Part shown: positions 23,889 through 32,704 of the stretch, one piece after another | Layout: the number at the start of each line of letters is the position of its first letter | Position numbering within the stretch: position 1 is the stretch's first letter | From: Paludibacteraceae bacterium | GTDB lineage: Bacteria > Bacteroidota > Bacteroidia > Bacteroidales > Paludibacteraceae | Direction: 5' to 3' | DNA: 64,000 bases | Assembly (NCBI GenBank): GCA_017391525.1 | Contig: JAFOYE010000013.1 | Span: 1 to 64,000, forward strand | Position numbers and translations under genes: made by a program | Notes under the pieces: generated by a model | The model's database searches: none | Told to the model about the DNA's origin: nothing | What the model saw: the letters and a program-made list of their open reading frames with translations, nothing else

Positions 23889-25433
23889 ATGGAATTAAGT
23901 GAACAAGAAGTAATCCGCAGAGAAAGTCTGCAAAAAATGCGTGATATGGGTATTGACCCTTATCCAGCTGCAGAATACGTTGTTACAGGCTATTCAACAG
24001 ATATCAAAGCTACGTTCGTAGATGATGATGAGAATGCTGCATGGCATACTGGCAAACCAGTACGTATTGCAGGTCGATTGATGTCACGCCGTATTATGGG
24101 TAAAGCATCATTCATTGAGTTGCAAGACTCCAAAGGACGTATCCAAGTATACGTGTCACGCGACGATATCCAAGCACCAACACCAGAAGGCGAGACGGCT
24201 ACTACCGTAGATCAACAGATGTACAATGTAGTATTCAAGAAACTTCTTGATATAGGTGACTTCATTGGTATCGAAGGTTTTACTTTCCGCACACAAATGG
24301 GAGAAATCAGTGTGCATGCACAAAAGATCACTGTGCTTGCTAAGAGTTTGAAACCACTCCCTATCGTGAAATACAAAGATGGCGTAGCTTATGATGGTTT
24401 CAATGATCCAGAGCAACGCTATCGTCAACGCTATGTTGACCTTGTAGTGAACGAAGGTGTGAAGGAGGTCTTCCTCAAACGTGCGACTATCATTCGTACT
24501 ATGCGTCAAGTGTTTGATGAGGCAGGTTACACCGAGGTTGAGACACCAATCTTGCAAACCATTGCTGGTGGTGCATCAGCACGTCCATTCCTCACTCATC
24601 ACAATGCACTCGATGTGGATATGTACATGCGTATTGCTACTGAGTTGTATCTCAAACGCCTTATCGTAGGTGGTTTTGAGGGTGTATACGAGATTGGCCG
24701 TAACTTCCGTAATGAAGGTATGGACCGCACTCACAACCCAGAGTTTACCTGTATGGAGCTCTACGTTCAATACAAAGATTACAATTGGATGATGCAGTTT
24801 ACCGAACAACTCCTTGAGAAAATAGCTATCGCTGTCAATGGTACTACTGAGGTTAAGATTGGAGATAATATCGTAGACTTCAAAGCGCCATATCGTCGTC
24901 TCCCTATCCTCGAAGCTATTCAAGAGAAAACCGGTTATGATCTCTCTACCATGACAGAAGATGAGATTCGCGTAGTGGCTAAGAAATACGGAGTAGAAGA
25001 TACAGAGAAGATGGGTAAAGGAAAACTCATCGACGAGATCTTCGGTGAGACATGCGAAGGTACGTTCATCCAACCTACTTTCATCACAGATTATCCAGTT
25101 GAGATGTCACCTCTAACCAAGATGCACCGCTCTAAAGAGGGACTCACTGAGCGTTTTGAGTTGATGGTTAACGGCAAAGAGTTAGCCAATGCGTATAGCG
25201 AGCTCAATGATCCTATTGATCAATACAACCGTTTCATGGAACAAATGAAACTCGCTGACAAAGGTGATGACGAGGCTATGATTATCGACCACGATTTTAT
25301 GCGTGCCCTTGAGTATGGTATGCCTCCTACATCTGGTATCGGTATTGGTATCGACCGACTTGCTATTTTCATGACAGGACAACCATCTATCCAAGATGTA
25401 TTGTTGTTCCCTACTATGAAGCCTGAGAAATAA
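23889..25433 (+). CDS. lysS: lysyl-tRNA synthetase, class II
   Basis: A 514-residue enzyme charging tRNA-Lys. An OB-fold anticodon domain (about 55-165: GRLMSRRIMGKASFIELQD) precedes the class II core with FRNEGMDRTHNPEFT (motif 2) and GIGIGIDRLAIF (motif 3). I use the ATG at 23889; the upstream ATG at 23865 would add eight unconserved residues. It lacks the extra C-terminal tail of about 60 residues found in Bacteroides enzymes and stops right after the catalytic core. Its last codons and TAA lie inside a perfect 24-bp palindrome. Confidence 0.96.
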   Translation: MELSEQEVIRRESLQKMRDMGIDPYPAAEYVVTGYSTDIKATFVDDDENAAWHTGKPVRIAGRLMSRRIMGKASFIELQDSKGRIQVYVSRDDIQAPTPEGETATTVDQQMYNVVFKKLLDIGDFIGIEGFTFRTQMGEISVHAQKITVLAKSLKPLPIVKYKDGVAYDGFNDPEQRYRQRYVDLVVNEGVKEVFLKRATIIRTMRQVFDEAGYTEVETPILQTIAGGASARPFLTHHNALDVDMYMRIATELYLKRLIVGGFEGVYEIGRNFRNEGMDRTHNPEFTCMELYVQYKDYNWMMQFTEQLLEKIAIAVNGTTEVKIGDNIVDFKAPYRRLPILEAIQEKTGYDLSTMTEDEIRVVAKKYGVEDTEKMGKGKLIDEIFGETCEGTFIQPTFITDYPVEMSPLTKMHRSKEGLTERFELMVNGKELANAYSELNDPIDQYNRFMEQMKLADKGDDEAMIIDHDFMRALEYGMPPTSGIGIGIDRLAIFMTGQPSIQDVLLFPTMKPEK

Positions 25434-25474
25434 TCGCGATTATTTCTCTGCTCAGAGATACGCTCGCTAGAGCG
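25425..25474 (+). terminator. palindromic hairpin overlapping the lysS stop, plus second hairpin
   Basis: 25425-25448 is a perfect 24-bp palindrome centred on TCGCGA; it contains the last two lysS codons and the TAA stop (25431-25433). A second hairpin, CGCTC-GCTA-GAGCG, follows at 25461-25474, then repeat-like words TAGTTTAATGTTTAAAG. No long T-run follows, so termination efficiency is uncertain. Confidence 0.6.
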
Positions 25475-25508
25475 AACTATAGTTTAATGTTTAAAGACAA
25501 GAATTGTT

Positions 25509-26489
25509 ATGATCGGAATTTTAGGTTCGGGTAGTTGGGCTACAGCACTAGCCAAAATAGTGCTGACCAACAACGAAGAAATTAAATGGTATATACGCAA
25601 ACAAGAAACTATTGATGAGTTTATCGAAAATCGCCGCAATCCTAATCACCTAGAGTTGGCGTATTTTGATACCTCTAAGATTGAGTTCTCCTGCGACATC
25701 AATTATGTCATTGAGAAGTCTGATGTACTGATATTGGCAATTCCTTCACCATATGTCAAGCAGATTCTAGACGAAATAACAACAGATCTCTCCGGAAAGA
25801 AAGTGATTTCTGCTGTCAAGGGAATGATTGCTGAAGAAAACATGCGTGTTACCGAGTATTTACATACTAAGTTTAATATCCCTCACAACCAAATAGGTAT
25901 TGTTGCAGGACCATGCCATGCCGAAGAGATTGCACTTGAGCGACTCAGTTACCTCACCATTGGATGCGTTGATATTGAACAATCCAAAGAGTGGTGCGAA
26001 ATGATGACTACCAAGTATGTACATACCACTCCAAGCAATGACGTTATTGGACTAGAGGTTTCTAGTGTAATGAAAAATATCTACGCTATTGCCATGGGTA
26101 TGTGCAAGAGTCTCCACTATGGAGATAATTTCTTGGCAGTGTTACTCACCAACGCAATGCATGAAATCAACCGCTTTGCAGAAGCTTCATCCAATATTCC
26201 ACGTGATATCATACATAGTGGCTACTTAGGAGATGTATTAGTCACTGCTTATTCCAACTTCTCACGAAATCGCCAATTTGGACAAATGATAGGCATGGGA
26301 TACAGCGTCAAAGCTGCTCAAACTGAGATGGAAATGGTAGCTGAAGGATATTATGGAACCAAAGCTATCCATAAGGTTAACAAACAACTTGGAGTTGATT
26401 TACCGATAGCTGAAGCTATCTATCAAATCCTATACAAACGCAAATCTCCAAAATTAACAATCAAAGAACTAACACAAAAATTTCAATAA
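25509..26489 (+). CDS. gpsA: glycerol-3-phosphate dehydrogenase [NAD(P)+]
   Basis: A 326-residue enzyme reducing dihydroxyacetone phosphate to sn-glycerol-3-phosphate for phospholipid synthesis. The N-terminal GILGSGSWATALAK is the dinucleotide loop (usually GAGSWGTALA). ISAVKGM, GPCHAEEIA and LEVSSVMKNIYAIAMGM (catalytic Lys region, usually ALKN but here VMKN) follow, with the helical dimer domain at about 190-320. Length is normal. Only 3 bp separate it from pgi, so the two are translated from one mRNA and share triose/hexose phosphate chemistry. Confidence 0.95.
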   Translation: MIGILGSGSWATALAKIVLTNNEEIKWYIRKQETIDEFIENRRNPNHLELAYFDTSKIEFSCDINYVIEKSDVLILAIPSPYVKQILDEITTDLSGKKVISAVKGMIAEENMRVTEYLHTKFNIPHNQIGIVAGPCHAEEIALERLSYLTIGCVDIEQSKEWCEMMTTKYVHTTPSNDVIGLEVSSVMKNIYAIAMGMCKSLHYGDNFLAVLLTNAMHEINRFAEASSNIPRDIIHSGYLGDVLVTAYSNFSRNRQFGQMIGMGYSVKAAQTEMEMVAEGYYGTKAIHKVNKQLGVDLPIAEAIYQILYKRKSPKLTIKELTQKFQ

Positions 26490-26492
26490 AAC

Positions 26493-27824
26493 ATGACAAA
26501 AGATATACACTTTTCCTACGCCAAAGCTGTTTCAGAAGAGGCTGTAGTTGCATATAAAGAACAAGTAGCAAAAGCTCAAGACCAACTCGTTAATGGTACC
26601 GGCAAAGGTAACGATTTCCTCGGTTGGATGAACCTTCCAGTAGACATTCGTCCACAATTAGCTGACATCCAAGCTACTGCAGATTTACTCCGTCATGAGT
26701 GCGAGGTGATTGTCTGCATTGGTATTGGTGGTTCATATTTGGGTGCGAAAGCAGTTATTGATGCTCTTTCTAGTAGCTTCGCATGGCTCGAAGGCAATAA
26801 ACCTGCTATCGTATATGCTGGACAAAACATCGGCGAGGACTACCTCTATGAGTTGCAAGCTTTACTCAAGAACAAGAAGTTCGGTATTATCTCAATCTCT
26901 AAATCTGGTACTACTACCGAGCCAGCATTAGCGTTCCGTCTCCTCAAAACTCAATTAGAGGAGCAACAAGGCAAAGAGGCTGCAAAGCAACTCATCGTCT
27001 GTATCACCGATGCTAAGAAAGGTGCGCTCCGTACACTAGCTACCCAAGAGGGCTACAAGACTTTCGTTATTGAAGATAATATCGGTGGTCGTTTCTCTGT
27101 ACTCTCTCCTGTAGGTTTGTTGCCTATCGCATGTGCTGGCCTTGATATCAATGCACTTATTGACGGCGCTGAACGCATGATGAAAGTTTGCGGAATAGAT
27201 ACCCCATTTGAGGAAAACCCTGCTGCACAATATGCAGCTGCTCGTAATAGCCTCTATGCTGAACAAGGCAAGAAGATTGAAATCCTCGTGAATTACCATC
27301 CTAAACTCCACAATATCAGCGAGTGGTGGAAACAACTCTACGGTGAATCTGAGGGAAAAGAGGGTAAAGGTATTTTCCCTGCAAGTGTGGACTTCACCAC
27401 TGACCTCCACTCTATGGGTCAATATATCCAAGATGGCGAGCGCCACTTGTTTGAGACAGTGATTTCTGTAGAGCAGCCTAACCATACTGTTCCATTCCCA
27501 CATGATGAGGCTAACTTGGATGGTTTGAACTTCCTTGCAGGAAAACGTGTAGATGAAGTGAACAAGATGGCTGAGTTAGGTACGATGATTGCGCATATCG
27601 ATGGTGGTGTGCCAAACATGAAGATTACCCTCCCTACCCTCAACGAGTACTACTTGGGCGAATTGCTCTATTTCTTTGAGCGTGCATGCGGTATCTCTGG
27701 TTACATCCTAGGCGTTAACCCATTTGACCAACCAGGCGTAGAGGCATACAAGAAGAACATGTTTGCTCTCCTCGACAAACCTGGTTACGAAACAGAGTCT
27801 GCTGCTATCAAAGCACGTTTGTAA
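26493..27824 (+). CDS. pgi: glucose-6-phosphate isomerase
   Basis: A 443-residue glycolytic isomerase of the short bacterial form. [35 protein letters not shown] (sugar-phosphate-binding Ser/Thr loop), [14 protein letters not shown] and [16 protein letters not shown] are present, with catalytic Glu in the [11 protein letters not shown] to GELLYFFE region. It is the last gene of the gpsA-pgi pair and is followed by a strong hairpin. Confidence 0.96.
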   Translation: MTKDIHFSYAKAVSEEAVVAYKEQVAKAQDQLVNGTGKGNDFLGWMNLPVDIRPQLADIQATADLLRHECEVIVCIGIGGSYLGAKAVIDALSSSFAWLEGNKPAIVYAGQNIGEDYLYELQALLKNKKFGIISISKSGTTTEPALAFRLLKTQLEEQQGKEAAKQLIVCITDAKKGALRTLATQEGYKTFVIEDNIGGRFSVLSPVGLLPIACAGLDINALIDGAERMMKVCGIDTPFEENPAAQYAAARNSLYAEQGKKIEILVNYHPKLHNISEWWKQLYGESEGKEGKGIFPASVDFTTDLHSMGQYIQDGERHLFETVISVEQPNHTVPFPHDEANLDGLNFLAGKRVDEVNKMAELGTMIAHIDGGVPNMKITLPTLNEYYLGELLYFFERACGISGYILGVNPFDQPGVEAYKKNMFALLDKPGYETESAAIKARL

Positions 27825-27882
27825 TAACTAGAATACAAAACCATTCAAACTATAAGTTATAGGCGAAAGGCTAGATAATAGA

Positions 27883-27908
27883 AAGGGATTACCATGTGGT
27901 AATCCCTT
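27883..27908. terminator. pgi terminator
   Basis: A perfect 11-bp stem AAGGGATTACC/GGTAATCCCTT with an ATGT loop, about 58 bp after the pgi stop and ahead of the convergent small membrane protein gene. T-tract is weak on the plus strand. Confidence 0.8.
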
Positions 27909-27955
27909 CCTTATATTCATCGACTATTAATGTTACATTAAATAGTCAACACACA

Positions 27956-28072
27956 TTAATTTTCTTTTGATTCGTCCTTTTTGTTTTTCTTCTTAATAAT
28001 GCTTAACAAAATGTATGGTGCTATAAATAAGACCAAAAATAGAAAGGTCATGATAATAATTGATGTATCCAT
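27956..28072 (-). CDS. 38-residue single-helix membrane protein
   Basis: A very small protein, MDTSIII...KKKNKKDESKEN: one hydrophobic helix (about 4-26) with a short acidic N-terminus and a strongly basic C-terminal tail, so the tail should stay in the cytoplasm. I choose the ATG at 28072. An upstream ATG at 28138 lies beyond a -7 box (TATCTTTG on the minus strand, 28101-28108) and would add a poorly coding stretch. The leader would be about 22 nt. Small proteins like this sometimes regulate membrane complexes, but no partner is evident here. Coding status rests on composition and promoter only. Confidence 0.55.
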   Translation of the reverse strand: MDTSIIIMTFLFLVLFIAPYILLSIIKKKNKKDESKEN

Positions 28073-28217
28073 TTTATAAATAGTTTTTTTAATAATTATA
28101 CAAAGATAGTCTATACATATTGCACTCCATAACAACAAACCACAAAACAGAGTGCCAACTGTATATTGACGCCATAAAAATAGATTAATTATTCATAATA
28201 AATAAACAATCTATCAA

Positions 28218-28670
28218 CTACCAAAAACCATGAAATGGATATATTATATCTATAGAAGCAAGAGCTATCAGCAACCTACTACTAATCAATATCTTATGAT
28301 TCAACAGATGCTGTACCCCTACTCCAGCCACATGTGTACCTGTTATGATGGTCACATATGGATTAATCGAACGATTTTCTGAAGATGAACGGCGCACACG
28401 TAATGGTGTATCTGCATAAGATACAGTACCTATACGACATGCCATCATTTGATGATATACATTCTCACATAACTCGTGCCCTGCAGGTATACCAGTATCA
28501 GAATCCGACGATTCGGCATATGGTCGATAACTATCTCTATTGACTCTAAATTGCGCACAAACATCCGCATCTATTACGAATAATAGAAGTAAGATGCAGC
28601 AAACCCATTGCCATCTTGCAACTCTAGATAATATGTTATACTTAGTTGTCACTAGTATACCTTCCTCCAT
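28218..28670 (-). CDS. small exported protein overlapping the MATE gene, function unknown
   Basis: About 150 residues. Residues about 20-38 form a hydrophobic segment ending in DADVCAQ, a plausible signal peptide cleavage region. The mature part has three Cys-free stretches, an HELCENVYHQMMACRIG segment with two Cys, and the end is hydrophobic (HKILISSRLLIALASID). I do not recognise it. Two starts are possible: ATG at 28670 (overlap of 19 bp with the MATE gene) or GTG at 28652, which shares one base with the MATE TAG stop and has GGAGGAAGG eight bases upstream. Either way it is coupled to the transporter. Confidence 0.55.
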   Translation of the reverse strand: MEEGILVTTKYNILSRVARWQWVCCILLLLFVIDADVCAQFRVNRDSYRPYAESSDSDTGIPAGHELCENVYHQMMACRIGTVSYADTPLRVRRSSSENRSINPYVTIITGTHVAGVGVQHLLNHKILISSRLLIALASIDIIYPFHGFW

Positions 28671-30007
28671 GCAAACGTCAAATACAAAACTCGTGCCAAA
28701 AGGTGGACAAAATAAGCTATATACAAGCCCTGGATACCTAGCCACCAATATGTGGCCACATAGCATAATACAAAACCTAACGCAGCGTATATCATCGCAT
28801 TGCGAATTTGTTTACCTGCTGTAGCACCCGCATACACACCATCCCACATAAATGCTAAAGTAGATACTATCGGCATGGTTACTAGCCAAAAGGTATAATC
28901 AGCTAGTCGTTCTAGCACAATACTATCTGATGTCATTAGTCTATATAATGGTTCTTCCCACACATAGAAAATGAGCGTAAAGAGCACACCCACGCCCAAT
29001 GACCATGCAAACAATAGTCTCACCACTCGCCTTATCGCCTCATCGCCTCTTTCTACACCGCAGGTAGTATCACTATCGTTCTCTAAACAGCGCCTGCGCA
29101 CACCAATCTCCTTACCCACAAGCGCTTCACCAGCATACGCAAAACCATCTACAAAATAGGAGAAGAGCATAAAGAGCTTCATAATGATTGTACTAACGGC
29201 CAATTCAGTATCACCATAATTGGATGCCAAAGAGGTAAAACCTACATATACCACCATAAAGCACAACGAACGGATAAACAAACTGCCATTGAGCGACATA
29301 AATCGTTTCATCTCGCCACCCCACAAACGATTCGCCTTATCGCCAAATAACCTTTTTAGCTGATGACAGATATCCTTGTACTTGACTAGTAATAGCACAA
29401 ACGCTATAAGTAAACCCGTCAATTGTGCTATTACTGTACCATATGCCACGCCCATTGCACCCAAAGGCGTATAGACTGCTAAAGCGTAACTCACACCCAT
29501 ATTCACAACATTGACCATAATATCCGTAATCATCGGACTTACAGTATCTTGCATACCGATAAACCATCCCTTGAATGCCATAAGCGACAAGGTGGCAGGT
29601 GCAGCCCATATACGTACGAAGAAGTAGTCTCGAGCAAAAGCTGATACTTCGGCAGAACAAGGAACCACTGCTAATACGGCGGTCACGAACAACCACTGTA
29701 TCAACCAAATAACCAAGGCTCCAATAAGAGCTATACCCACACTCTGTGAGAGCAAGCGAGCACATTCGACTCTGTCACCTTTTCCATAAGCCTGCGCAGT
29801 CATACCACTAGTACCCACACGCAAGAACCCGAAGTTCCAATACAACAAATCAAAGAGCATCGTACCGATAGCAATACCACCAATATAACTAGCATTGGAG
29901 ATATGTCCGACAATAGCCGTATCCACCATACCTACCAAAGGTATAGTAATATTGGCTAAAATACTCGGTATAGCTAGACGCAATATTTGATAGTTGAGTA
30001 ATTTCAT
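28652..30007 (-). CDS. MATE-family multidrug/sodium antiporter
   Basis: A 451-residue inner-membrane transporter with about 12 helices, in the DinF-like branch common in Bacteroidales. The N-terminal half carries IPLVGMVDTAIVGHI (helix 1) and GTSGMTAQAYGKGD; the second half repeats the fold after about 225. Substrates (drugs, metabolites) cannot be inferred. The ATG at 30007 is chosen over the one at 30022 because the latter lies in the promoter (30020-30051). This leaves only some 5-8 nt of leader, so translation may be nearly leaderless. A small exported protein overlaps its 3' end. Confidence 0.92.
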   Translation of the reverse strand: MKLLNYQILRLAIPSILANITIPLVGMVDTAIVGHISNASYIGGIAIGTMLFDLLYWNFGFLRVGTSGMTAQAYGKGDRVECARLLSQSVGIALIGALVIWLIQWLFVTAVLAVVPCSAEVSAFARDYFFVRIWAAPATLSLMAFKGWFIGMQDTVSPMITDIMVNVVNMGVSYALAVYTPLGAMGVAYGTVIAQLTGLLIAFVLLLVKYKDICHQLKRLFGDKANRLWGGEMKRFMSLNGSLFIRSLCFMVVYVGFTSLASNYGDTELAVSTIIMKLFMLFSYFVDGFAYAGEALVGKEIGVRRRCLENDSDTTCGVERGDEAIRRVVRLLFAWSLGVGVLFTLIFYVWEEPLYRLMTSDSIVLERLADYTFWLVTMPIVSTLAFMWDGVYAGATAGKQIRNAMIYAALGFVLCYVATYWWLGIQGLYIAYFVHLLARVLYLTFAWRKVY

Positions 30008-30019
30008 TATTTCCAAGTG

Positions 30020-30051
30020 CAAAGGTACAAAAAAAATTGCATGTGTGCAAA
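30020..30051 (-). promoter_or_regulatory. MATE gene promoter
   Basis: Minus-strand TTTG (30048-30051), 20 nt (cacacatgcaattttttttg), TACCTTTG (30020-30027). The -7 box ends only 13 bp before the ATG at 30007. Confidence 0.85.
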
Positions 30052-30116
30052 TTTTTTTGTTTAGGGTTTTAGTAAACGGCTACACCTACTGTTTAGGGTA
30101 TGGTCAGAAGCGAAGA

Positions 30117-30150
30117 AAATAGCAGGTCCCCAATGGAAAACCTGCTATTT
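30117..30150 (-). terminator. hairpin downstream of the acyl-CoA ligase gene
   Basis: Perfect 11-bp stem AAATAGCAGGT/ACCTGCTATTT with a 12-nt loop. On the minus strand it continues into ATTTTCTTC. It lies beyond a short GAACTTTTGGAACC-type repeat (30162-30196) that follows the ligase gene. Confidence 0.7.
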
Positions 30151-30161
30151 GTATCTGTACT

Positions 30162-30196
30162 TAGGAACTTCTAGAACCTATAGAACTTTTGGAACC
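30162..30196. repeat. GAAC-word repeat spacer
   Basis: Words AGGAACTTCTAGAACCTATAGAACTTTTGGAACC, period 8-11, fill the space between two hairpins after the acyl-CoA ligase gene. Confidence 0.5.
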
Positions 30197-30223
30197 CTTA
30201 TATTCCTGTGTTAGGAATATAAG
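30197..30223 (-). terminator. hairpin containing the acyl-CoA ligase stop codon
   Basis: Perfect 11-bp stem CTTATATTCCT/AGGAATATAAG with a 5-nt loop. The stop codon (30211-30213) covers the loop edge, and the last codons (FLYS) form one arm. Confidence 0.65.
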
Positions 30224-31863
30224 AATCGCTTGATGCTTCGCTTTGGAGTTTTCTCAAACTCCTTCTCTACCACTTCGATAGCGGCAATTTGGCTGTAGTT
30301 TGGTAATATTTTGTTAACCTCTTTGCGGTTCTCCTCCATAAACTCAAACATGTTTCTACCAGCCAAGATCTTTTGTCCTACTGGTGTAGTATCTGGGAAT
30401 ACAAGTGCTACTAGTTTTTGGTCGCGTTGTACCACTACTGTTTCCAATACTAAAGGCAAGCTGTTGAGTTTATCCTCAATCTCCTCTGGATAGATGTTTT
30501 GTCCGCTAGGACCAAGCAACATGTTCTTGCTACGTCCACGGAGGAAGAGGTTACCATCTTTGTCTAAGATACCTAGATCACCTGTACGCATCCATCCGTC
30601 CTCGGTGAAGGTCTCCTTAGTAGCTTGCTCGTTCTTGTAGTATCCTTGCATCACGTTCATGCCGTATACTTGTACCTCACCCTCTTTGCAGTGTGGGTCT
30701 TCAGAATCAATACGAATCTGCATACCAGGAATTGCTTTACCACAAGAGCGATATACATATTTTTTCCAATACTCGTAACTGATAAGCGGAGCGCATTCGG
30801 TCATACCATAACCTACACAGTACAAGAAATTCATGTCCTTCATACAAGTCTCAACCTCCTCGTTGAGTGCAGCACCACCGATAATGAGGTAACGCAACTT
30901 GCCGCCAAAAGCTTGCATCAAACTACCCCTAACCTTCTTATGCAAGAGTTTCTTGATACCAGGAGTTTTCCAAAGCACTTTCATCAATGGTTTATTAATA
31001 ACAGGCAATACTTTACCCTTGATGATCTTCTCAATAACCAATGGAACAGTCAAGATCATAAATGGATTTACCTGTGCAAAAGCTTTCATCAAAGTGCTTG
31101 GAGTTGGAGCCTTGGTTAGGAAGTAGAGTTCAGCACCATCACAAACTTGATAGAGGAACTCAAATGCTAAACCGAACATATGAGCGATTGGCAACATAGA
31201 CATCATTCTATCACCAGGTTGATGAGGAATCTCCTTACAAGCAAAATCAACATTACCGCTCAAGTTCTTGTGGGTCAACATCACACCCTTAGGATTACCT
31301 GTAGAACCAGAAGTATAGTTGATCAGTGCCAACTCGTCATGATTATCTATTGGATAAACCACATCATCAGCTTTCAAGCCATTAGGCCACTCTTTCTTGA
31401 ACTCCTCATCGATAGTAGCATAAGCTTTCTCAACATCCTCATTAGCAGCGTATTTGAGGCTAAAATCATCCATAAAGATCATAGCTGTCAAACCTGGCAT
31501 CTCTTTAGCATCCACTTTCTTTAGCACGTTAGGACCTACGTATAGCAATTTTGCCTCAGAATGAGCTACCAAACCATGTACACCTTCTGCAGTAAAATCT
31601 GGCAAAATACTTACGGCCACAGCTTTATATGTCTCCACAGCCAAGAATAATACACCCCAATTCGCACAGTTACGACCACAAAGCGCAATTTTGTCACCTG
31701 GTTCTACACCCATCAAACGGAAAGTGGTATGCAAACGAGCAATCTCGTTAGCCAACTCGCCATATGTATAGGAAGTGTTACCATCCAAATCCTTCATGGC
31801 CAAGTCTGACCATTTTCTTTTTGTTGTGTTTTGGAAATACTCCAAATAGTGTTTCAATTCCAT
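30211..31863 (-). CDS. long-chain acyl-CoA ligase (AMP-binding)
   Basis: A 550-residue ANL-superfamily enzyme that activates a fatty acid to acyl-AMP and then acyl-CoA. LINYTSGSTGNPKGVMLTHKNL (about 180-201) is the phosphate loop, YGMTECAPLISYE the adenine motif, GWMRTGDLG the hinge-side Asp, and KTPKRSIKRFLYS carries the C-terminal catalytic Lys. The overall order matches FadD-type enzymes of Bacteroidales. No transmembrane segment. Its promoter carries an operator identical in layout to that before the SDR gene at 32836, and the TetR gene lies just upstream, so it is probably de-repressed by fatty acids or acyl-CoA. Confidence 0.9.
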   Translation of the reverse strand: MELKHYLEYFQNTTKRKWSDLAMKDLDGNTSYTYGELANEIARLHTTFRLMGVEPGDKIALCGRNCANWGVLFLAVETYKAVAVSILPDFTAEGVHGLVAHSEAKLLYVGPNVLKKVDAKEMPGLTAMIFMDDFSLKYAANEDVEKAYATIDEEFKKEWPNGLKADDVVYPIDNHDELALINYTSGSTGNPKGVMLTHKNLSGNVDFACKEIPHQPGDRMMSMLPIAHMFGLAFEFLYQVCDGAELYFLTKAPTPSTLMKAFAQVNPFMILTVPLVIEKIIKGKVLPVINKPLMKVLWKTPGIKKLLHKKVRGSLMQAFGGKLRYLIIGGAALNEEVETCMKDMNFLYCVGYGMTECAPLISYEYWKKYVYRSCGKAIPGMQIRIDSEDPHCKEGEVQVYGMNVMQGYYKNEQATKETFTEDGWMRTGDLGILDKDGNLFLRGRSKNMLLGPSGQNIYPEEIEDKLNSLPLVLETVVVQRDQKLVALVFPDTTPVGQKILAGRNMFEFMEENRKEVNKILPNYSQIAAIEVVEKEFEKTPKRSIKRFLYS

Positions 31864-31909
31864 ATTATAAACTTTAATTAATTCCTTTGCATATTCTAAT
31901 ATGCGATTG

Positions 31910-31945
31910 CAAAGTTACAACTTATTTTTCGAACAAGTGTTCAAA
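31910..31945 (-). promoter_or_regulatory. acyl-CoA ligase promoter with TetR-type operator
   Basis: Minus-strand -7 box TAACTTTG (31910-31917). The operator TTTGAACACTTGTTCGAAA (31945 to 31927) ends 9 nt upstream of it and its own TTTG acts as the -33 element, 24 nt from the -7 box. It matches the operator at 32705-32723 in 17 of 19 positions, with the same 9-nt gap. Confidence 0.8.
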
Positions 31946-31998
31946 AACAAGATAAAAATGAATTTTTCAAACAGAATAGCCTATTTTTTAATAATATC

Positions 31999-32595
31999 TT
32001 ACGATTTTTTAATCAATTCGTACAAATATTGGTATTGATCATACAATATTTCGTAGTTCATTGGTCCACTTGTACGTCCAGGATCCCATCCATCTTTGAT
32101 GTGCAGAAACATATGAGCTATCGTTTCTATATGCACATCACCACGTACATCACCGGCACGCATACTATTTTTGATAGCTTGTATCCAAAGATTTAACTCA
32201 CGCTCGTACAATCGACGTGCCTTCTTATAAAGTTCTGGAAATTTACTATAAGCAGTAAACATGACATTTACCACATTGGAAGTATTGATATTTTTGTTAT
32301 CTACCTGCTCGTGTACGTCCCTCAGTTGCTTCAGATAATAGAGCATTGTTTCTATCACTTCTGGTATAGTTGCACCTTCCTTTACACGCTCTAATGCTCG
32401 TTGTTTAGGTTGAATCAAAAATGTACTAACTGCTTCTTGAAACAATTCATCCTTATCCTTAAAATAATAATACATGGTTCCCCTACCCATATTCAACGCC
32501 TCTTGTAAATCCGTAATGGACACATTGGCATACCCCTCAATCATATACAACTCAATAGCCTTGAGCAGTATCTTCTCTCTGCGATCCTCTTCCAT
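31999..32595 (-). CDS. TetR/AcrR-family transcriptional regulator
   Basis: A 198-residue repressor. The helix-turn-helix is at about 22-50 (NVSITDLQEALNMGRGTMYYYFKDKDELF), with the family's typical G-x-x-YYYF end. The C-terminal ligand domain (about 60-198) has no recognisable specificity motif. Its own promoter (32658-32689) is on the minus strand and a nearby operator (32705-32723) lies just upstream of its -33 element, so autoregulation is likely. The ligase gene lies 135 bp downstream with a separate promoter carrying the same operator. Ligand probably acyl-CoA or fatty acid, inferred from context only. Confidence 0.92.
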   Translation of the reverse strand: MEEDRREKILLKAIELYMIEGYANVSITDLQEALNMGRGTMYYYFKDKDELFQEAVSTFLIQPKQRALERVKEGATIPEVIETMLYYLKQLRDVHEQVDNKNINTSNVVNVMFTAYSKFPELYKKARRLYERELNLWIQAIKNSMRAGDVRGDVHIETIAHMFLHIKDGWDPGRTSGPMNYEILYDQYQYLYELIKKS

Positions 32596-32657
32596 AACTC
32601 AATGATTTTTAATTATTAATACTCTAAATATCCACCCACTATTCTGTCTTGCGACCG

Positions 32658-32689
32658 CAAAGGTAAACAAAATTTTTAATATACACAAA
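32658..32689 (-). promoter_or_regulatory. TetR gene promoter
   Basis: Minus-strand TTTG (32686-32689), 20-nt spacer, TACCTTTG (32658-32665). The operator at 32705-32723 starts 15 bp upstream of the -33 box. Confidence 0.8.
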
Positions 32690-32704
32690 TATTTTTTCAA
32701 AAAA

